A stretch of DNA of 64,000 nucleotides from Lentzea cavernae (GTDB lineage Bacteria > Actinomycetota > Actinomycetes > Mycobacteriales > Pseudonocardiaceae), in assembly GCF_014653695.1 (NCBI RefSeq), contig NZ_BNAR01000005.1, positions 310,001 to 374,000 on the forward strand, given 5' to 3'. The translations under genes were made by a program, and so were the position numbers. This document shows, piece after piece, positions 1-9,089 of the stretch (position 1 is its first letter; each line of letters begins with the position of its first letter). The notes below the pieces were generated by a model, which was not told where the DNA came from, did not search any database, and saw only the letters and a program-made list of their open reading frames with translations.

Positions 1-338
1 AGCCAGCGAGCCCGGTCGGCGTAGAGCATCTCGCGCAGCACAGCCGCTTCCGCTTGCACTCCCCTGTTCTTCTCGCCTGGCGCTGTGCCGTCCCCCACCG
101 CGCGGTAACGCGGTGACGCCACCACGATCACGAAGTCGGCGGTGGTGACGCGGTCCAGAGCCCAGGCGTACCAGTCCTGACGCTCACCCGTGAGCCACAT
201 GTCGAAGTCGACGTCCACTCCGCTCCGGGTGAGGAACGCCGCAAACGCCGACACAAGGTTCCGGTGCCGGTCGTCGTCGTGCGCGTAGCTCAGGAAGACC
301 CTGGGCCTTGCTGAGGAAGGCCGGGAGGCCCCCACCAT
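1..338 (-). CDS. SEFIR-domain protein (partial, 3' end outside window)
   Basis: The reading frame starts at the ATG at 338 and runs off the left edge of the window. It begins with a short basic leader, then the SEFIR/TIR-like signature RVFLSYAHDDDRHR, followed by DVDFDMWLTGERQDWYAW and ADFVIVVASPRYR, and later a GVQAEAAVLRE stretch. This order (FLSYAHDD, then D.W....ERQDWY, then ADFV.VVASP) is typical of bacterial SEFIR domains, which mediate homotypic interactions and in some defence proteins drive cell suicide. The gene lies 31 nt downstream of the TPR gene on the same strand, so the two are probably one transcript. The C-terminal part, which would carry any effector or TPR region, is not visible. 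A GGGGG run about 8 nt upstream supports the start. Confidence 0.8.
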   Translation of the reverse strand, partial: MVGASRPSSARPRVFLSYAHDDDRHRNLVSAFAAFLTRSGVDVDFDMWLTGERQDWYAWALDRVTTADFVIVVASPRYRAVGDGTAPGEKNRGVQAEAAVLREMLYADRARW

Positions 339-369
339 CGCCACCCCCTGTCTCACCGGTCGCCCCAGC

Positions 370-2535
370 CTAGGACGAGACCTCAGGCTTGAACGAGGTG
401 CGGCCGAGTGGAAGACGGCGAGCAACGATCTCCAGTTCGTGCAGCCGTTCCGCGGCCTTTCGATAGCGAGCGGCTAGGTCGGGCGCTCCGGCTTCCACCA
501 CGATGAGCGCTCGGTCCGCGGCAGCCAACTCCGTGGTGAACAGACGCCCGCGCGCCCATTCGAGCCGTTCGACCGCACCGATCGCGTCGCCGCGCTCGAC
601 CAACGCCCTCGCAGCGAGCGCACCGGCCTCGGTCTCGAGTGCCAGCCAGACGGACCTGTCCTCGTGGGAGGTCTGGCGATGCAGGAGAACCTCAGTGCAC
701 GCCAGCACGTGCTGGTCCGCCTCGCTGATCTCCTCCCATGCACGCCGGTCCTCGGCCCACCGCATCCACGCGACTCCTGCTCGGAGCTCGATCTCCGGCG
801 CCGATTCCTGCCCGTATCGGCACGCCTCCCGATGCACCCCGACGGTGTCCTGCACCGACGCTCGTCCGATGGCGCAGGCCCGGCGCAGCGCACCGGCGAG
901 GTGGTGAAGCCTGAGCGCGCGGGACGGTGAGGACGTTGGCGTGATGACGACTGCGGCCCGGTGCAGCGCCACCACCTCCTCCAACAGCCGTTCGTCGGGC
1001 TCGTGGTCGTACTGGTCCTGCAGCCCCAGTGCGAGGTTTCCGAGCAGGCCTGCCCGGACAGCCCCCTGTTCCGGGGTCGCCGCCAGTGCGGCCTTATAAG
1101 CCTGCACCGCCGCGGCACGATGCCGCTCCATCCCTGTCAAGGCAGCAAGGGCGCGCATCATGCCGCCGAGGTTGCCCAGCATCGAGGTCAGGCGGACGGC
1201 CGACAGTCCTGGTGTGTCCGCGGCCTCCTGGTGCAGTGCGGCCGCCCGGTACAGCTCCGCCTCGTCGCGACGCCGCACCGCGCGGTCCCGCAGCATCGTG
1301 GCGAGCTGTTCGACTCTGCTCGCCTTCACCACCGGGGTCGCGGCGTGGCTCATCGCCGACTCCATCAGGTCGATCGCCTCGTTCAGCAGGGCGAGCTCGC
1401 CCGCACGTTCGAACCCGATCTGCCTCAGCAGCGCGACGTTCGCCTGCCAGTCCGGGTACTGGGCGTACGCAGGGTCGGCCTGCTCCAGCAATTCCGACAT
1501 CACCGCATCCGCCTCGTCGAAATCCTCCTTACGACCCGTCACGCCGTACCGCTCAATCAACGTGGAGGCCAGGGTCGCGAGTGCGGTGACTGTCCCGACC
1601 GAATCCGGCCGCCCGAGGGAGATCGCCTCTCGGAGCGCTGTCTCGGCCCGATCCAGGTCCTCGACGGAGTCATGATTGGCGACGAACCGCTCCGTCAACG
1701 CGACTCCGAGGTTGCCCAACTGGAGCACGCGGAAGTCCTGGTCCTCCCCGCCGTCAGCGAGGGCCTGGGCGAACGCCGACACCGCGTTGTCGGCGTGCTC
1801 GCGACGCGTGCCATCGAGTGCCGTTGCTCGGAAGGCCCGTTCCAGGGCGACCTGGCCGAGACCACTCCACACCTTGGCCAGCTCCAGACCGGTCGCGAGC
1901 GGCAACGCCTCGTCGAGCAGGCCGGCCACCCTGTCGACCTCAGCACCGTCACCGACTTCCGACGCAGCCAGCAACGCGTTGGCGTAGTTCACCAGCACGG
2001 CGCATCTGACGACGGGATGCCCGCCCATCAACTCGTAGGCTTCCTGAAGGACATCGATGGACGCTCTCAGGTGCTGATCATCGCCTCTGAGCTGATGCAG
2101 TTGCCACAACGCGTAGCCGAGCATCGCGAGCACCATCGGCCGGTACGGGTGAGGTGCCACGGCAATCCGCTCGGCCTCTTCCAACAGGGGCATCGCTCGG
2201 TGCACGAGGTCCTCCGCCGCATCCCCCTCTGCCTCGGCGAGCAGCTCCTCCGCGGTACCCAGCAGGTCCGGCACGCGCTCGTCCACGAGCTTCGCCTCCG
2301 CGATCGCCGCGGAGGCACCGATCACCCTGCTGCGTGCGAGCACGGCCCTCATCCGCTCCACGAGGCGGACGTTGTCCCACTGTTCTTCCGCTTCGCAGTG
2401 CCGAAGAAGTTCACGCAACGCCACATCGGCTTCATCACCGTTCAGCGAAGGGAAGCACCGCAACAGCAGTAAGCGCAGCCACCGGAATCGTGTCCGGACG
2501 AACCGGTTGAGCGCCCACTCGTGCAGCTGCCGCAT
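370..2535 (-). CDS. TPR-repeat protein, apparently the N-terminal half of a split TPR-CHAT protein
   Basis: This protein of about 721 residues is made almost wholly of helical TPR-like repeats with recurrent LGNLG, ALAT and AEAL patterns. I chose the ATG at 2535, reading MRQLHEWALN, because a GGAGGG ribosome site sits 7 nt upstream; a longer frame reaches 2634 without such support. The final residues (WARGRLFTTELAAADRAL, then a helix RYRKAAERLHELE) resemble the linker that normally leads into a CHAT protease domain. Here the protein stops instead, after a short tail. The missing half, linker helix plus CHAT domain, corresponds to the gene at 4557. It shares an 80-bp divergent promoter region with the NACHT gene and probably cotranscribes with the SEFIR gene. 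It likely acts as a sensor or scaffold; its ligand cannot be read from sequence. Confidence 0.85.
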   Translation of the reverse strand: MRQLHEWALNRFVRTRFRWLRLLLLRCFPSLNGDEADVALRELLRHCEAEEQWDNVRLVERMRAVLARSRVIGASAAIAEAKLVDERVPDLLGTAEELLAEAEGDAAEDLVHRAMPLLEEAERIAVAPHPYRPMVLAMLGYALWQLHQLRGDDQHLRASIDVLQEAYELMGGHPVVRCAVLVNYANALLAASEVGDGAEVDRVAGLLDEALPLATGLELAKVWSGLGQVALERAFRATALDGTRREHADNAVSAFAQALADGGEDQDFRVLQLGNLGVALTERFVANHDSVEDLDRAETALREAISLGRPDSVGTVTALATLASTLIERYGVTGRKEDFDEADAVMSELLEQADPAYAQYPDWQANVALLRQIGFERAGELALLNEAIDLMESAMSHAATPVVKASRVEQLATMLRDRAVRRRDEAELYRAAALHQEAADTPGLSAVRLTSMLGNLGGMMRALAALTGMERHRAAAVQAYKAALAATPEQGAVRAGLLGNLALGLQDQYDHEPDERLLEEVVALHRAAVVITPTSSPSRALRLHHLAGALRRACAIGRASVQDTVGVHREACRYGQESAPEIELRAGVAWMRWAEDRRAWEEISEADQHVLACTEVLLHRQTSHEDRSVWLALETEAGALAARALVERGDAIGAVERLEWARGRLFTTELAAADRALIVVEAGAPDLAARYRKAAERLHELEIVARRLPLGRTSFKPEVSS

Positions 2536-2615
2536 TCCGCACCCTCCAGATTCGGTGCCCATCCGCCGGTCCTGTGCCCGAAGATGATCCTCGCGTGCTT
2601 CGAGGAGGCCCCACC
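2536..2615. promoter_or_regulatory. Divergent promoter region between TPR and NACHT genes
   Basis: These 80 bp separate two divergently oriented operons and hold both ribosome sites (GGAGGG for the TPR gene, GAGGAGG for the NACHT gene). Any promoter for the whole island must lie here or overlap the 5' ends. I see no convincing -35/-10 pair, so the call rests on gene orientation only. Confidence 0.5.
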
Positions 2616-4535
2616 GTGCCGCACGACGGGACATTGTTCATTCTCTTGGCGGCCCTGGTGTCGCTGGTCACCATCACCGCGGTACTTGTTTTCCGCCTCA
2701 TGTCGAATTCTGGGAGGGAGCCTTCTGCCTCCGAGTTGTGCGACGAACTCGCCGTCGTGCTGAGGGCACAGTGGCGTGCCGAGGAATCGGTCCGCCGGGT
2801 ACACGATCCCGTGCCCATGCCGGTGACCTGGCGAACCGAGTCGCTTGAATCCCCGCTGCAGGACCACTGGGTGAACGTCGCCGGGCGTGATCGCCCCGTC
2901 GTTCCGCCAGAACTCGACGGCGGCATCGACAGGGTGCACGAGGTCTTCGCACGGATCCCGACCGGACGCCTGGTCGTGCTCGGCGGGTCCGGCGCGGGCA
3001 AGTCAGTGCTCGCGACACGGCTGACCGTCGCTCTGCTGGATGCCAGGAAGCCCGGCGAACGGGTGCCTGTGCTGCTGCCCGCCTCCACGTGGAACCCCCA
3101 GGCACAACGGTTCCACGAGTGGGTGGCGATCCGGCTCGCGATCGAGCACCCGGCCCTGCGCGCCCGGCGAGGCAGCGCCGGGACCGTCGCGGACCAGCTG
3201 GTCGGAAACGGTCACGTCCTGCCCGTGCTCGACGGACTCGACGAGATCGCGCCCGAACTGCGGGACCTCGCGATCCGCCGGTGCAACGCGGACCTGCACG
3301 CCGGCGACCCGATCGTGGTGACCTGCAGGACGGACGAGTACCAGGCGCTGGTCGACGCCGGCGACGTGCTCACCGGCGCGGCGGTGGTGGAGTTGCGGCC
3401 TCTCAGCGTGGAGGCACTGGCCCAGTACCTGCCGCGCACGACTCGCCGGGTGCGTGCGACGACGGACCGGACCTCGTTGTGGGAACCGGTGATCACCGCG
3501 TTGGCCAGGCTCGACGGCGGGCCGCTGCGCGAAGTCCTCGCCACCCCGTTGATGGCGTCGCTAGCGCGTGTCGCCTACAGCGAAACGCAGGCGGATCCGG
3601 TCGGACTGCTCGACCGGGCCCGGTTCCCGACGGCCGAACGGCTGTCCGAACACCTGCTCGACGCACTCGTCCCGGCCACCCGACCTGAATCGCCCAGAGA
3701 TCGCGACCAGGAAACGCGCCGGTGGATCACGGCCCTGGCGTCGATGCTGTCGCGCCAGGGCTCCCGCGAATTCGCTTGGTGGGAGTTGCACCACGAAGCA
3801 CCTCGTGCGGTGCGTGCCCTCGTCGCGGTGACGCTCGGCCTGTGCACCGGCTGGACGGTCGCGCTGATCGCTGGAATCGGCGTCGCGGTGCCCGCCGCGG
3901 TCCTGGTGGCGGTGCTCGCCTTCCTCGTCACGCTGCCCCAGCGAACCGAACCCGCCGAGGTGCGCCTTCGACTGCGCGGCACCCTCCTCGCCCTGCGGCT
4001 TCGCTTCACGCCGGCGCCGCGTCCATCACGGGTCCTGCGTTCGGCGGGCCCGGTGGGCTGGACCGCCGCGGGCGGAGCGGTGATTGTCGCTCTGGGTGTG
4101 TCGGCAGGGCCGCTCGGCCTGGCCTGGGCGGTTACCGGCGTCGTCCTCGCGGTTTTGCTCGACGCCTGGCTGGACGTGCCCAGCGACATCCGCAGGGCGC
4201 ACGATCCGTGGACGCTGCTGCGAGCTGACCGGACCGCGGCACTCATCCGAGGTACGTCCCGCGGTGTGGTGATCGGGCTCGCCTCGAGTCCGGTGGTGGG
4301 ACCTGGTGCCGCGGCCGCGCTGTTCACCACCGTGGTGGCCGGGAGCGTCCTGCACAACGCCTGGGGGAAGTTCGCCGTCGCCAGGGCCTATTTCGCTGTG
4401 ACCGGTCGTTTTCCGCTCCGACTCAGAAAATTTCTCGTCGAATCGCACAAACGGGGGATACTGCGTCGCGTCGGTCCCATGTACGAATTTCGCCATGCCA
4501 GCCTCCAGAACCGTTTGTCCGCCACCGCGGAATAG
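2616..4535 (+). CDS. Membrane-anchored NACHT NTPase
   Basis: This is a STAND-type NTPase of 639 residues. The GTG at 2616 is the best start because GAGGAGG lies 7 nt upstream; an upstream GTG at 2574 lacks this. Residues about 6-28 form a transmembrane helix (LFILLAALVSLVTITAVLVF). The NACHT module follows, with the P-loop GGSGAGKS near residue 125 and the Walker B motif LPVLDGLDEI near 203. After a helical region come five or so hydrophobic segments between about residues 405 and 580, and a C-terminal YEFRHASLQNRLSA motif usual for actinobacterial NACHT proteins. It is the first gene of a four-gene plus-strand operon with two CHAT proteases and a hydrolase, so it is the likely nucleotide-driven switch of the system. 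The signal it senses is unknown. Confidence 0.88.
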   Translation: MPHDGTLFILLAALVSLVTITAVLVFRLMSNSGREPSASELCDELAVVLRAQWRAEESVRRVHDPVPMPVTWRTESLESPLQDHWVNVAGRDRPVVPPELDGGIDRVHEVFARIPTGRLVVLGGSGAGKSVLATRLTVALLDARKPGERVPVLLPASTWNPQAQRFHEWVAIRLAIEHPALRARRGSAGTVADQLVGNGHVLPVLDGLDEIAPELRDLAIRRCNADLHAGDPIVVTCRTDEYQALVDAGDVLTGAAVVELRPLSVEALAQYLPRTTRRVRATTDRTSLWEPVITALARLDGGPLREVLATPLMASLARVAYSETQADPVGLLDRARFPTAERLSEHLLDALVPATRPESPRDRDQETRRWITALASMLSRQGSREFAWWELHHEAPRAVRALVAVTLGLCTGWTVALIAGIGVAVPAAVLVAVLAFLVTLPQRTEPAEVRLRLRGTLLALRLRFTPAPRPSRVLRSAGPVGWTAAGGAVIVALGVSAGPLGLAWAVTGVVLAVLLDAWLDVPSDIRRAHDPWTLLRADRTAALIRGTSRGVVIGLASSPVVGPGAAAALFTTVVAGSVLHNAWGKFAVARAYFAVTGRFPLRLRKFLVESHKRGILRRVGPMYEFRHASLQNRLSATAE

Positions 4536-4556
4536 CAGGCGCGAAGGGCAACACGC

Positions 4557-5828
4557 GTGACCCAGGAACCACTCGATGAGCTCGCGGCCGCCCGCGAGGA
4601 GTTCGACGAGGTCGTCCGGGAGATACAGCGGACACCCGAATTCCGAGACTTCTCGGTGCCGTCAGGATTCGACGTCATCGCCCCGGCCGGCGCCATCGAC
4701 CCGCTCGTCTACCTGTCCACCACCGAGACCACCGGCGTCGCCCTGATCGTTTTCGACGGAACGGCGACGCCTGTCGATCTGCCGGTCACCTCCGCAGACC
4801 TGCGGTCGAAGGTGCACCAGTACTTCCACGCCTACCAGGCGGCGCGTGCCGAACCGGGAACATCTCGCTGGGAGCAGGCGCTGGACGACGTGACGCGATG
4901 GCTCTGGGACAGCACGATGGGACCCGTGCTCGACGCCGTCGGAGGAGCGAGCCGCACCACCATCGTCACAGGCGGGCAGTTCGGATTGCTTCCCCTGCAC
5001 GCGGCCTGGACACCGGACGACTCGACGCCGACCGGCCGGCTGCACGCGGTCGACCGAACGGCGATCTCGTATGCCGCGAAGGCACAGGCGCACCGGGAGT
5101 GCATGCGGCGGGCGGCAGCGATCACCGGCACGAGGCTGCTCGGCGTCGTGAACCCGAACCCGCACGAGCACGATGCGCTACCGGACACCGAGTGGGAGGC
5201 CGCAGCAGCGTTGGCCCGTTTTCCGGGCGGAACGGTTCTGCGGCACGACGACGCGAACCTGGAACAGGTCGTCCATCTGCTGAGCGACGCGCAGATCCTG
5301 CATTTCGGCTGCCACGGCGTCGCCGAACTCGCCACGCCGCTGCGCAGCCACCTCCAGCTCAGCGGTCAGGACGTGCTGGCCCTGGCGCGCGTGTTGGACC
5401 TGAAGCTGTCGGCGAGGCTCGCAGTGCTGTCGGCGTGCGAGACCGCGTTGATCGGTCTCGACCTCCCGGACGAGGTCATCTCCCTGCCGACCGGACTGGT
5501 CCAGGCGGGCGTCGCAGGAGTGCTCGCCACACTGTGGTCAGTGCGGCAACGAAGCTCGGCCATCCACATGGTCGAGTTCTACCGCCGATGGACCGATGGG
5601 ACACCACCCGCCGCCGCCCTGGCCGAGACCCAACGCTGGCTGCGGGACGTCACGGTCGAGGGGTTCAGCGGCAGCTGGGAGTCTGCGCTCGACGACGAAG
5701 CGGAGTGGCTGCCGGCGGAGTTCGGCGACCTCGTGCTCGGTGATCTTGTCGGCCGGCACGCGGCTGCCGACGACCGGCCGTGGTCGGCGATCAGCGACTG
5801 GGCGGCGTTCACCATGACAGGAGCGTGA
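4557..5828 (+). CDS. CHAT-domain protease (C-terminal half of a split TPR-CHAT protein)
   Basis: The 423-residue protein starts with GTG at 4557, preceded by GAAGGG at 8 nt. Its first 40 residues (LAAAREEFDEVVREIQRTP...) are the amphipathic linker helix found between TPRs and CHAT in full-length proteins. The caspase-like CHAT domain follows, with the catalytic dyad His253 in LHFGCHG and Cys294 in LSACET, and the usual GLVQAGVAGVLATLWSV segment after it. It has no TPRs of its own, which fits a split from the TPR protein at 370-2535. It lies 21 nt after the NACHT gene and its stop overlaps the next CHAT gene, implying coupled translation. The protein is probably an inducible cysteine protease; its substrate may be the neighbouring hydrolase, but that is inference. 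Confidence 0.88.
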   Translation: MTQEPLDELAAAREEFDEVVREIQRTPEFRDFSVPSGFDVIAPAGAIDPLVYLSTTETTGVALIVFDGTATPVDLPVTSADLRSKVHQYFHAYQAARAEPGTSRWEQALDDVTRWLWDSTMGPVLDAVGGASRTTIVTGGQFGLLPLHAAWTPDDSTPTGRLHAVDRTAISYAAKAQAHRECMRRAAAITGTRLLGVVNPNPHEHDALPDTEWEAAAALARFPGGTVLRHDDANLEQVVHLLSDAQILHFGCHGVAELATPLRSHLQLSGQDVLALARVLDLKLSARLAVLSACETALIGLDLPDEVISLPTGLVQAGVAGVLATLWSVRQRSSAIHMVEFYRRWTDGTPPAAALAETQRWLRDVTVEGFSGSWESALDDEAEWLPAEFGDLVLGDLVGRHAAADDRPWSAISDWAAFTMTGA

Positions 5829-7495
5829 GCACGTCCGTGGATCCCGAACAGATGCAGGGCCTCGTGGTGCTGCTCGAACGCGAACTCGACACCGTCGTCA
5901 CGCCGCGCGACGCCGCGGACTTTCGTGAACTGATCGCCGAGGCGTCGAAGCGGACCGGTACCGCCCGCATGCGGGCGTTGCGGCGCATCTTGTCTGACGG
6001 ACGAGTCCAGCGGTGGGTGCATAAGCACGCCCACCGGCCCCCGTCCCGTGACGTCTATAAGGCACGAGAAGGCGACCGGCCCGCACGGTTTCTGATGGCG
6101 GAGTGCCCCGCGGCCGTGCCCGTGGGCGAGACCTTCTCGCTCGATGTCAGCATCGGACCCCATTCCGGCACCGCGGAGCAGGTGCGACCGTTCGCCGTGC
6201 CTCCCGGAGGCGCGGAGGTCGAGCTCACCGTGCAGACCAGCCCTCGCCGTCGGGTGCAACCGAGTCGGAGCAACGTGGCCAGCATGTTCGTCCCTGACGA
6301 GCAGGTCGCCGTGACGACGAAAATCGAGCTGCTGGCCACTGCGGAGGGCATCTGCGACCTGATCATCCGGGCCTACGTCGGAGGAACGCTGGTCCAAAGC
6401 CTGTCCATCGACGTCCACGTGCGTGCCGACGGGCCGGTGACCGGAACCGCCCGGCAGCAGGCCGCGATCGCCGCCTTCGTCCACGATGCGCAGGGACTCG
6501 CGCTCGAGATCGCCACCGACGACACCGGGTACTTCCTCCGCGTGTTCTCCGGACACGCGGAGAAACGGGAGGGCCGATGCCGGCTTGACCAGAGCCTGCA
6601 CGGGTTCGTGCTCGGTGAGCTGGGAAAGCTCGCCCAGGCGAACAACGCCCGAGCCGACGCGTCCGCGCAGTTCAGGCAGACAGCGAACCTCGGCAGGAGG
6701 CTGTGGGACCACCTGGTGCCCGACGAGCTGCGCCGCGATCTTCTCGACGCGCTCGGACGAACCGACACCCTCACCGTGCTGGGCGACAGTCAGGAATTCC
6801 CGTGGGAGCTCCTGTGCCCCGAGGTGAGCGACGACTCACCGTTCATCGTCCAGCGCATTCCGTTGATGCGGGTAGCGGGCGCCGTGTTGCCGGCCGGGCG
6901 GCTGAGTGTGGGGCGAGCGGCGTATGTCCTGCCGTCGAACCCACCCACGAACGCGGAGGCGGAACTCGCCGCCGTCCGGAACGTGCTCAAGCACTGTTCG
7001 CAGAACTTGGGCACGTACCGGACCTACAAGCCGTTGCAGAGCCTGGTCAACGACAAACGGACCTACGACCTGCTGCACATCGCCGCGCACAACGAGAAGT
7101 CGACGGACGCGTGGGACCGCATCCCTCTCGCTGACCTTGGCTTCACGCCCTACGACGTGAACGAGAACAAGGACCTGGCGAACACCGGCCGCCCTCTGGT
7201 GTTCTTCAACGCCTGCAACACTTCCGGCAGCCCGATCAACACCCAGAAGGATTCCTGGGCCGGCGCGTTCTTGCAGGCCGGTGCCGGAGCGTTCGTCGGC
7301 ACGAACTGGGCGGTGCGCTCCAGCACAGCCAGCCGGTTCGCCGAAGCATTCTACGAGGCCCTCATCGCCCCCAGCGCCACTCTTGGCACGGCCTCTCTGG
7401 CCGCAAGATCCGCAACCAAAGACGGCCACGACCCGACCTGGCTCGCCTACGCCGTCTATGGCTCGGCCCAGTCGAAACTCACCGAAAGCAGCTGA
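5825..7495 (+). CDS. Second CHAT-domain protease
   Basis: This protein of about 556 residues has an alpha-helical N-terminus, a central beta-rich region (about 95-220, with VPVGETFSLDVSI and VEVDVHVRADG-like strands), and a C-terminal CHAT domain. The catalytic pair is His422 in LLHIAAHNE and Cys464 in VFFNACNTSG, followed by GAFLQAGAGAFVGTNWAV. The two CHAT proteins of this operon are only distantly alike: this one is of the type where CHAT follows a DUF-like beta domain rather than TPRs. The start is uncertain. GTG at 5825 overlaps the previous stop as GTGA; GTG at 5837 lies 13 nt behind the AGGAG and is also possible. The hydrolase gene begins 2 nt after its stop. Confidence 0.85.
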   Translation: MSTSVDPEQMQGLVVLLERELDTVVTPRDAADFRELIAEASKRTGTARMRALRRILSDGRVQRWVHKHAHRPPSRDVYKAREGDRPARFLMAECPAAVPVGETFSLDVSIGPHSGTAEQVRPFAVPPGGAEVELTVQTSPRRRVQPSRSNVASMFVPDEQVAVTTKIELLATAEGICDLIIRAYVGGTLVQSLSIDVHVRADGPVTGTARQQAAIAAFVHDAQGLALEIATDDTGYFLRVFSGHAEKREGRCRLDQSLHGFVLGELGKLAQANNARADASAQFRQTANLGRRLWDHLVPDELRRDLLDALGRTDTLTVLGDSQEFPWELLCPEVSDDSPFIVQRIPLMRVAGAVLPAGRLSVGRAAYVLPSNPPTNAEAELAAVRNVLKHCSQNLGTYRTYKPLQSLVNDKRTYDLLHIAAHNEKSTDAWDRIPLADLGFTPYDVNENKDLANTGRPLVFFNACNTSGSPINTQKDSWAGAFLQAGAGAFVGTNWAVRSSTASRFAEAFYEALIAPSATLGTASLAARSATKDGHDPTWLAYAVYGSAQSKLTESS

Positions 7496-7497
7496 GA

Positions 7498-8643
7498 ATG
7501 GCCACCCCAGTCTTCGTCCTGCACGGCACGTCGAACCGCACGGCGGACATCATCAAGGAGCGCGTGGCGAAGCTGTCCACCACGTGCGGAGACAAATGGG
7601 AGCTGATCCCGGTCTACTGGGGCGACTTCGGCGCGCACGAGCAGTGGATCGAGCGCATCCTCCCGAAGCCCACTCAGCGCCGGTCCGAAGAGGTCCGCGG
7701 CGGTGACATCCCGGAAACCGACGACGATGACGTCGAGCAGTTCGCGCTCACGATCGCGCACGCGCTTGAGCCGGCGGATGATCAGATGGACGAGCAGGAG
7801 CAGTTGCTCGCGATCGAGGCCGGCATCAGGGCGACGCTAGGTGGTGACGCCGCCGACGCGGTCGCGGAGGCCACGGCAGACACCTGGACCGCGGATCGGT
7901 TCTGGTTGAGCCAGGTCAGCGACCCGGCGCTGCTGCGCGCGATCGGGCGGTTGCTGGCCGAGGACACCGCCGAAGCGCTCGACGAGGTCGAACTGCGAGA
8001 CAGGACGCGCGTGCGCGAGATCGTGCGCCAGCGCATGCAGTCCCTTGACAAGCTGGTCGGGGACGCGCTGAAGAGCTTCGCGAGCAACGTCAACCAGATG
8101 ATCCGCACAAAGCTCGCTCCCGCGGTGGTACGCAACTTCGGCGACGTCATCGTCTACCAACGGAGGTGGCGTGAGATCCACGACCGGGTGCGGGAGGTCA
8201 TCGCAGCGGTCGATCCCCTCCTCGGCACGGACTCGACCCACCGAGTACACCTCATCGGCCACAGTCTCGGCGCCACCATCGCGCTCGACCTCGCCACCGG
8301 CGCCATGGCACCGGAATCGCCCGCCTTGTGGACGGACTCCGTCATCACGTTCGGTTCGCCGTGGCCGCTCTTCCAACTGTGTGACCCGCGTCGTCCGGCA
8401 CTCGCAGCGATCGGCGGCGACGGAGTCGTGCGTCTTCCTGAAACCGTGAACCGCTGGACGAACCTCTGGGAGCCTTCAGATCCGCTGTCGTTCCTCGCCG
8501 CGAACGTCTTCCGGATGCACGACGGCACCCCACCGGTGGACGTCGAGGTACCGCACAGGTACACAAAAGGAGCCAACACCCACTCGAACTACTGGGATGC
8601 GGCCGAACTGGTCACGGCAATGGACCGCTTGTTCAACACCTGA
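7498..8643 (+). CDS. Lipase-like alpha/beta hydrolase, putative effector
   Basis: The 381-residue protein opens with the beta-strand/oxyanion motif FVLHGTSNR and contains the nucleophile elbow HLIGHSLGA with Ser256. Candidate acid and base are the Asp in WEPSDPLSF and the His in ANTHSNYW near the C-terminus, in the right order for a PGAP1/DUF676-like serine hydrolase. Between residues about 60 and 200 lies a charged helical insertion rich in Glu and Asp that could act as a lid. No signal peptide is visible, so it should be cytoplasmic. It is the last gene of the NACHT-CHAT-CHAT operon, 2 nt after the second protease. Its location suggests a toxic membrane lipase kept in check and released by proteolysis, which is inference from architecture, not shown. 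Confidence 0.82.
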   Translation: MATPVFVLHGTSNRTADIIKERVAKLSTTCGDKWELIPVYWGDFGAHEQWIERILPKPTQRRSEEVRGGDIPETDDDDVEQFALTIAHALEPADDQMDEQEQLLAIEAGIRATLGGDAADAVAEATADTWTADRFWLSQVSDPALLRAIGRLLAEDTAEALDEVELRDRTRVREIVRQRMQSLDKLVGDALKSFASNVNQMIRTKLAPAVVRNFGDVIVYQRRWREIHDRVREVIAAVDPLLGTDSTHRVHLIGHSLGATIALDLATGAMAPESPALWTDSVITFGSPWPLFQLCDPRRPALAAIGGDGVVRLPETVNRWTNLWEPSDPLSFLAANVFRMHDGTPPVDVEVPHRYTKGANTHSNYWDAAELVTAMDRLFNT

Positions 8644-8645
8644 CT

Positions 8646-8694
8646 GCCTGTGGGTGCCAAACACGGCTTGATAGGCGTGACCTGCTCATCAAGC
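8646..8694. repeat. Dispersed repeat, copy 1
   Basis: About 49 bp with the order GCCTGTGGG, CAAAcACgGGCTT, GCsTGACCTGC, ATCAAGC recurs at 15145-15195 with roughly 80 percent identity by eye. Both copies sit beside transposase scraps and outside genes. Function is not known; copy 2 contains a small GGCTT/AAGCC hairpin. Confidence 0.55.
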
Positions 8695-8739
8695 CGCCGA
8701 GCACTCTGTGTGTGCTGAAAATTATGTCCGCTCAAGTCA

Positions 8740-8963
8740 AGCGGCATGCCGATACTCGTGGAGGACTCCACCGAGACGGTCCCGTCGAAGTATCGCGAGG
8801 CGTTCGATCCGGTCAAGTCCAAGGGGCTGGTGCCGGGCCCGCAAGGCTGCTGCGGCAGCGAGCAATCGGTAGTGCGGTGCTCGTTGTAGTGCCGCTCGTA
8901 CTCACGCAACGCCTGGCGCAGATGGACCTGGTTCCAGATCAGCGCGCGGTCGAACAGGTCACC
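8740..8963 (-). pseudogene. Transposase C-terminal remnant (DDE integrase family)
   Basis: The minus strand encodes DRALIWNQVHLRQALREYE followed by RHYNEHR, the conserved C-terminal end of actinobacterial integrase-type transposases. A degraded tail (LDLTGSNASRYFDGTVSVE) parallels the usual end of the family. The catalytic core is absent. Its relatives are the fragments at 18500, 20715 and 60200. Nothing else is recognised between 8644 and 9089. Confidence 0.7.
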
Positions 8964-9089
8964 GCGAAAGTTCTTGCTAGAGCCGATACAGATGAGCCCG
9001 AAAGATTGATTAGTGCCGACTGGCCCTCTATACTGGGTTCGAGCTATCCAATAGCGCATGAACACACGAACTGCGCACACTTGCTACCT

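Noticed and set aside
961-2472. Plus-strand open frame of 503 codons opposite the TPR gene
   Set aside because: The composition (His/Gln/Arg/Val) is that of a shadow frame, and the TPR protein on the other strand has regular repeats.
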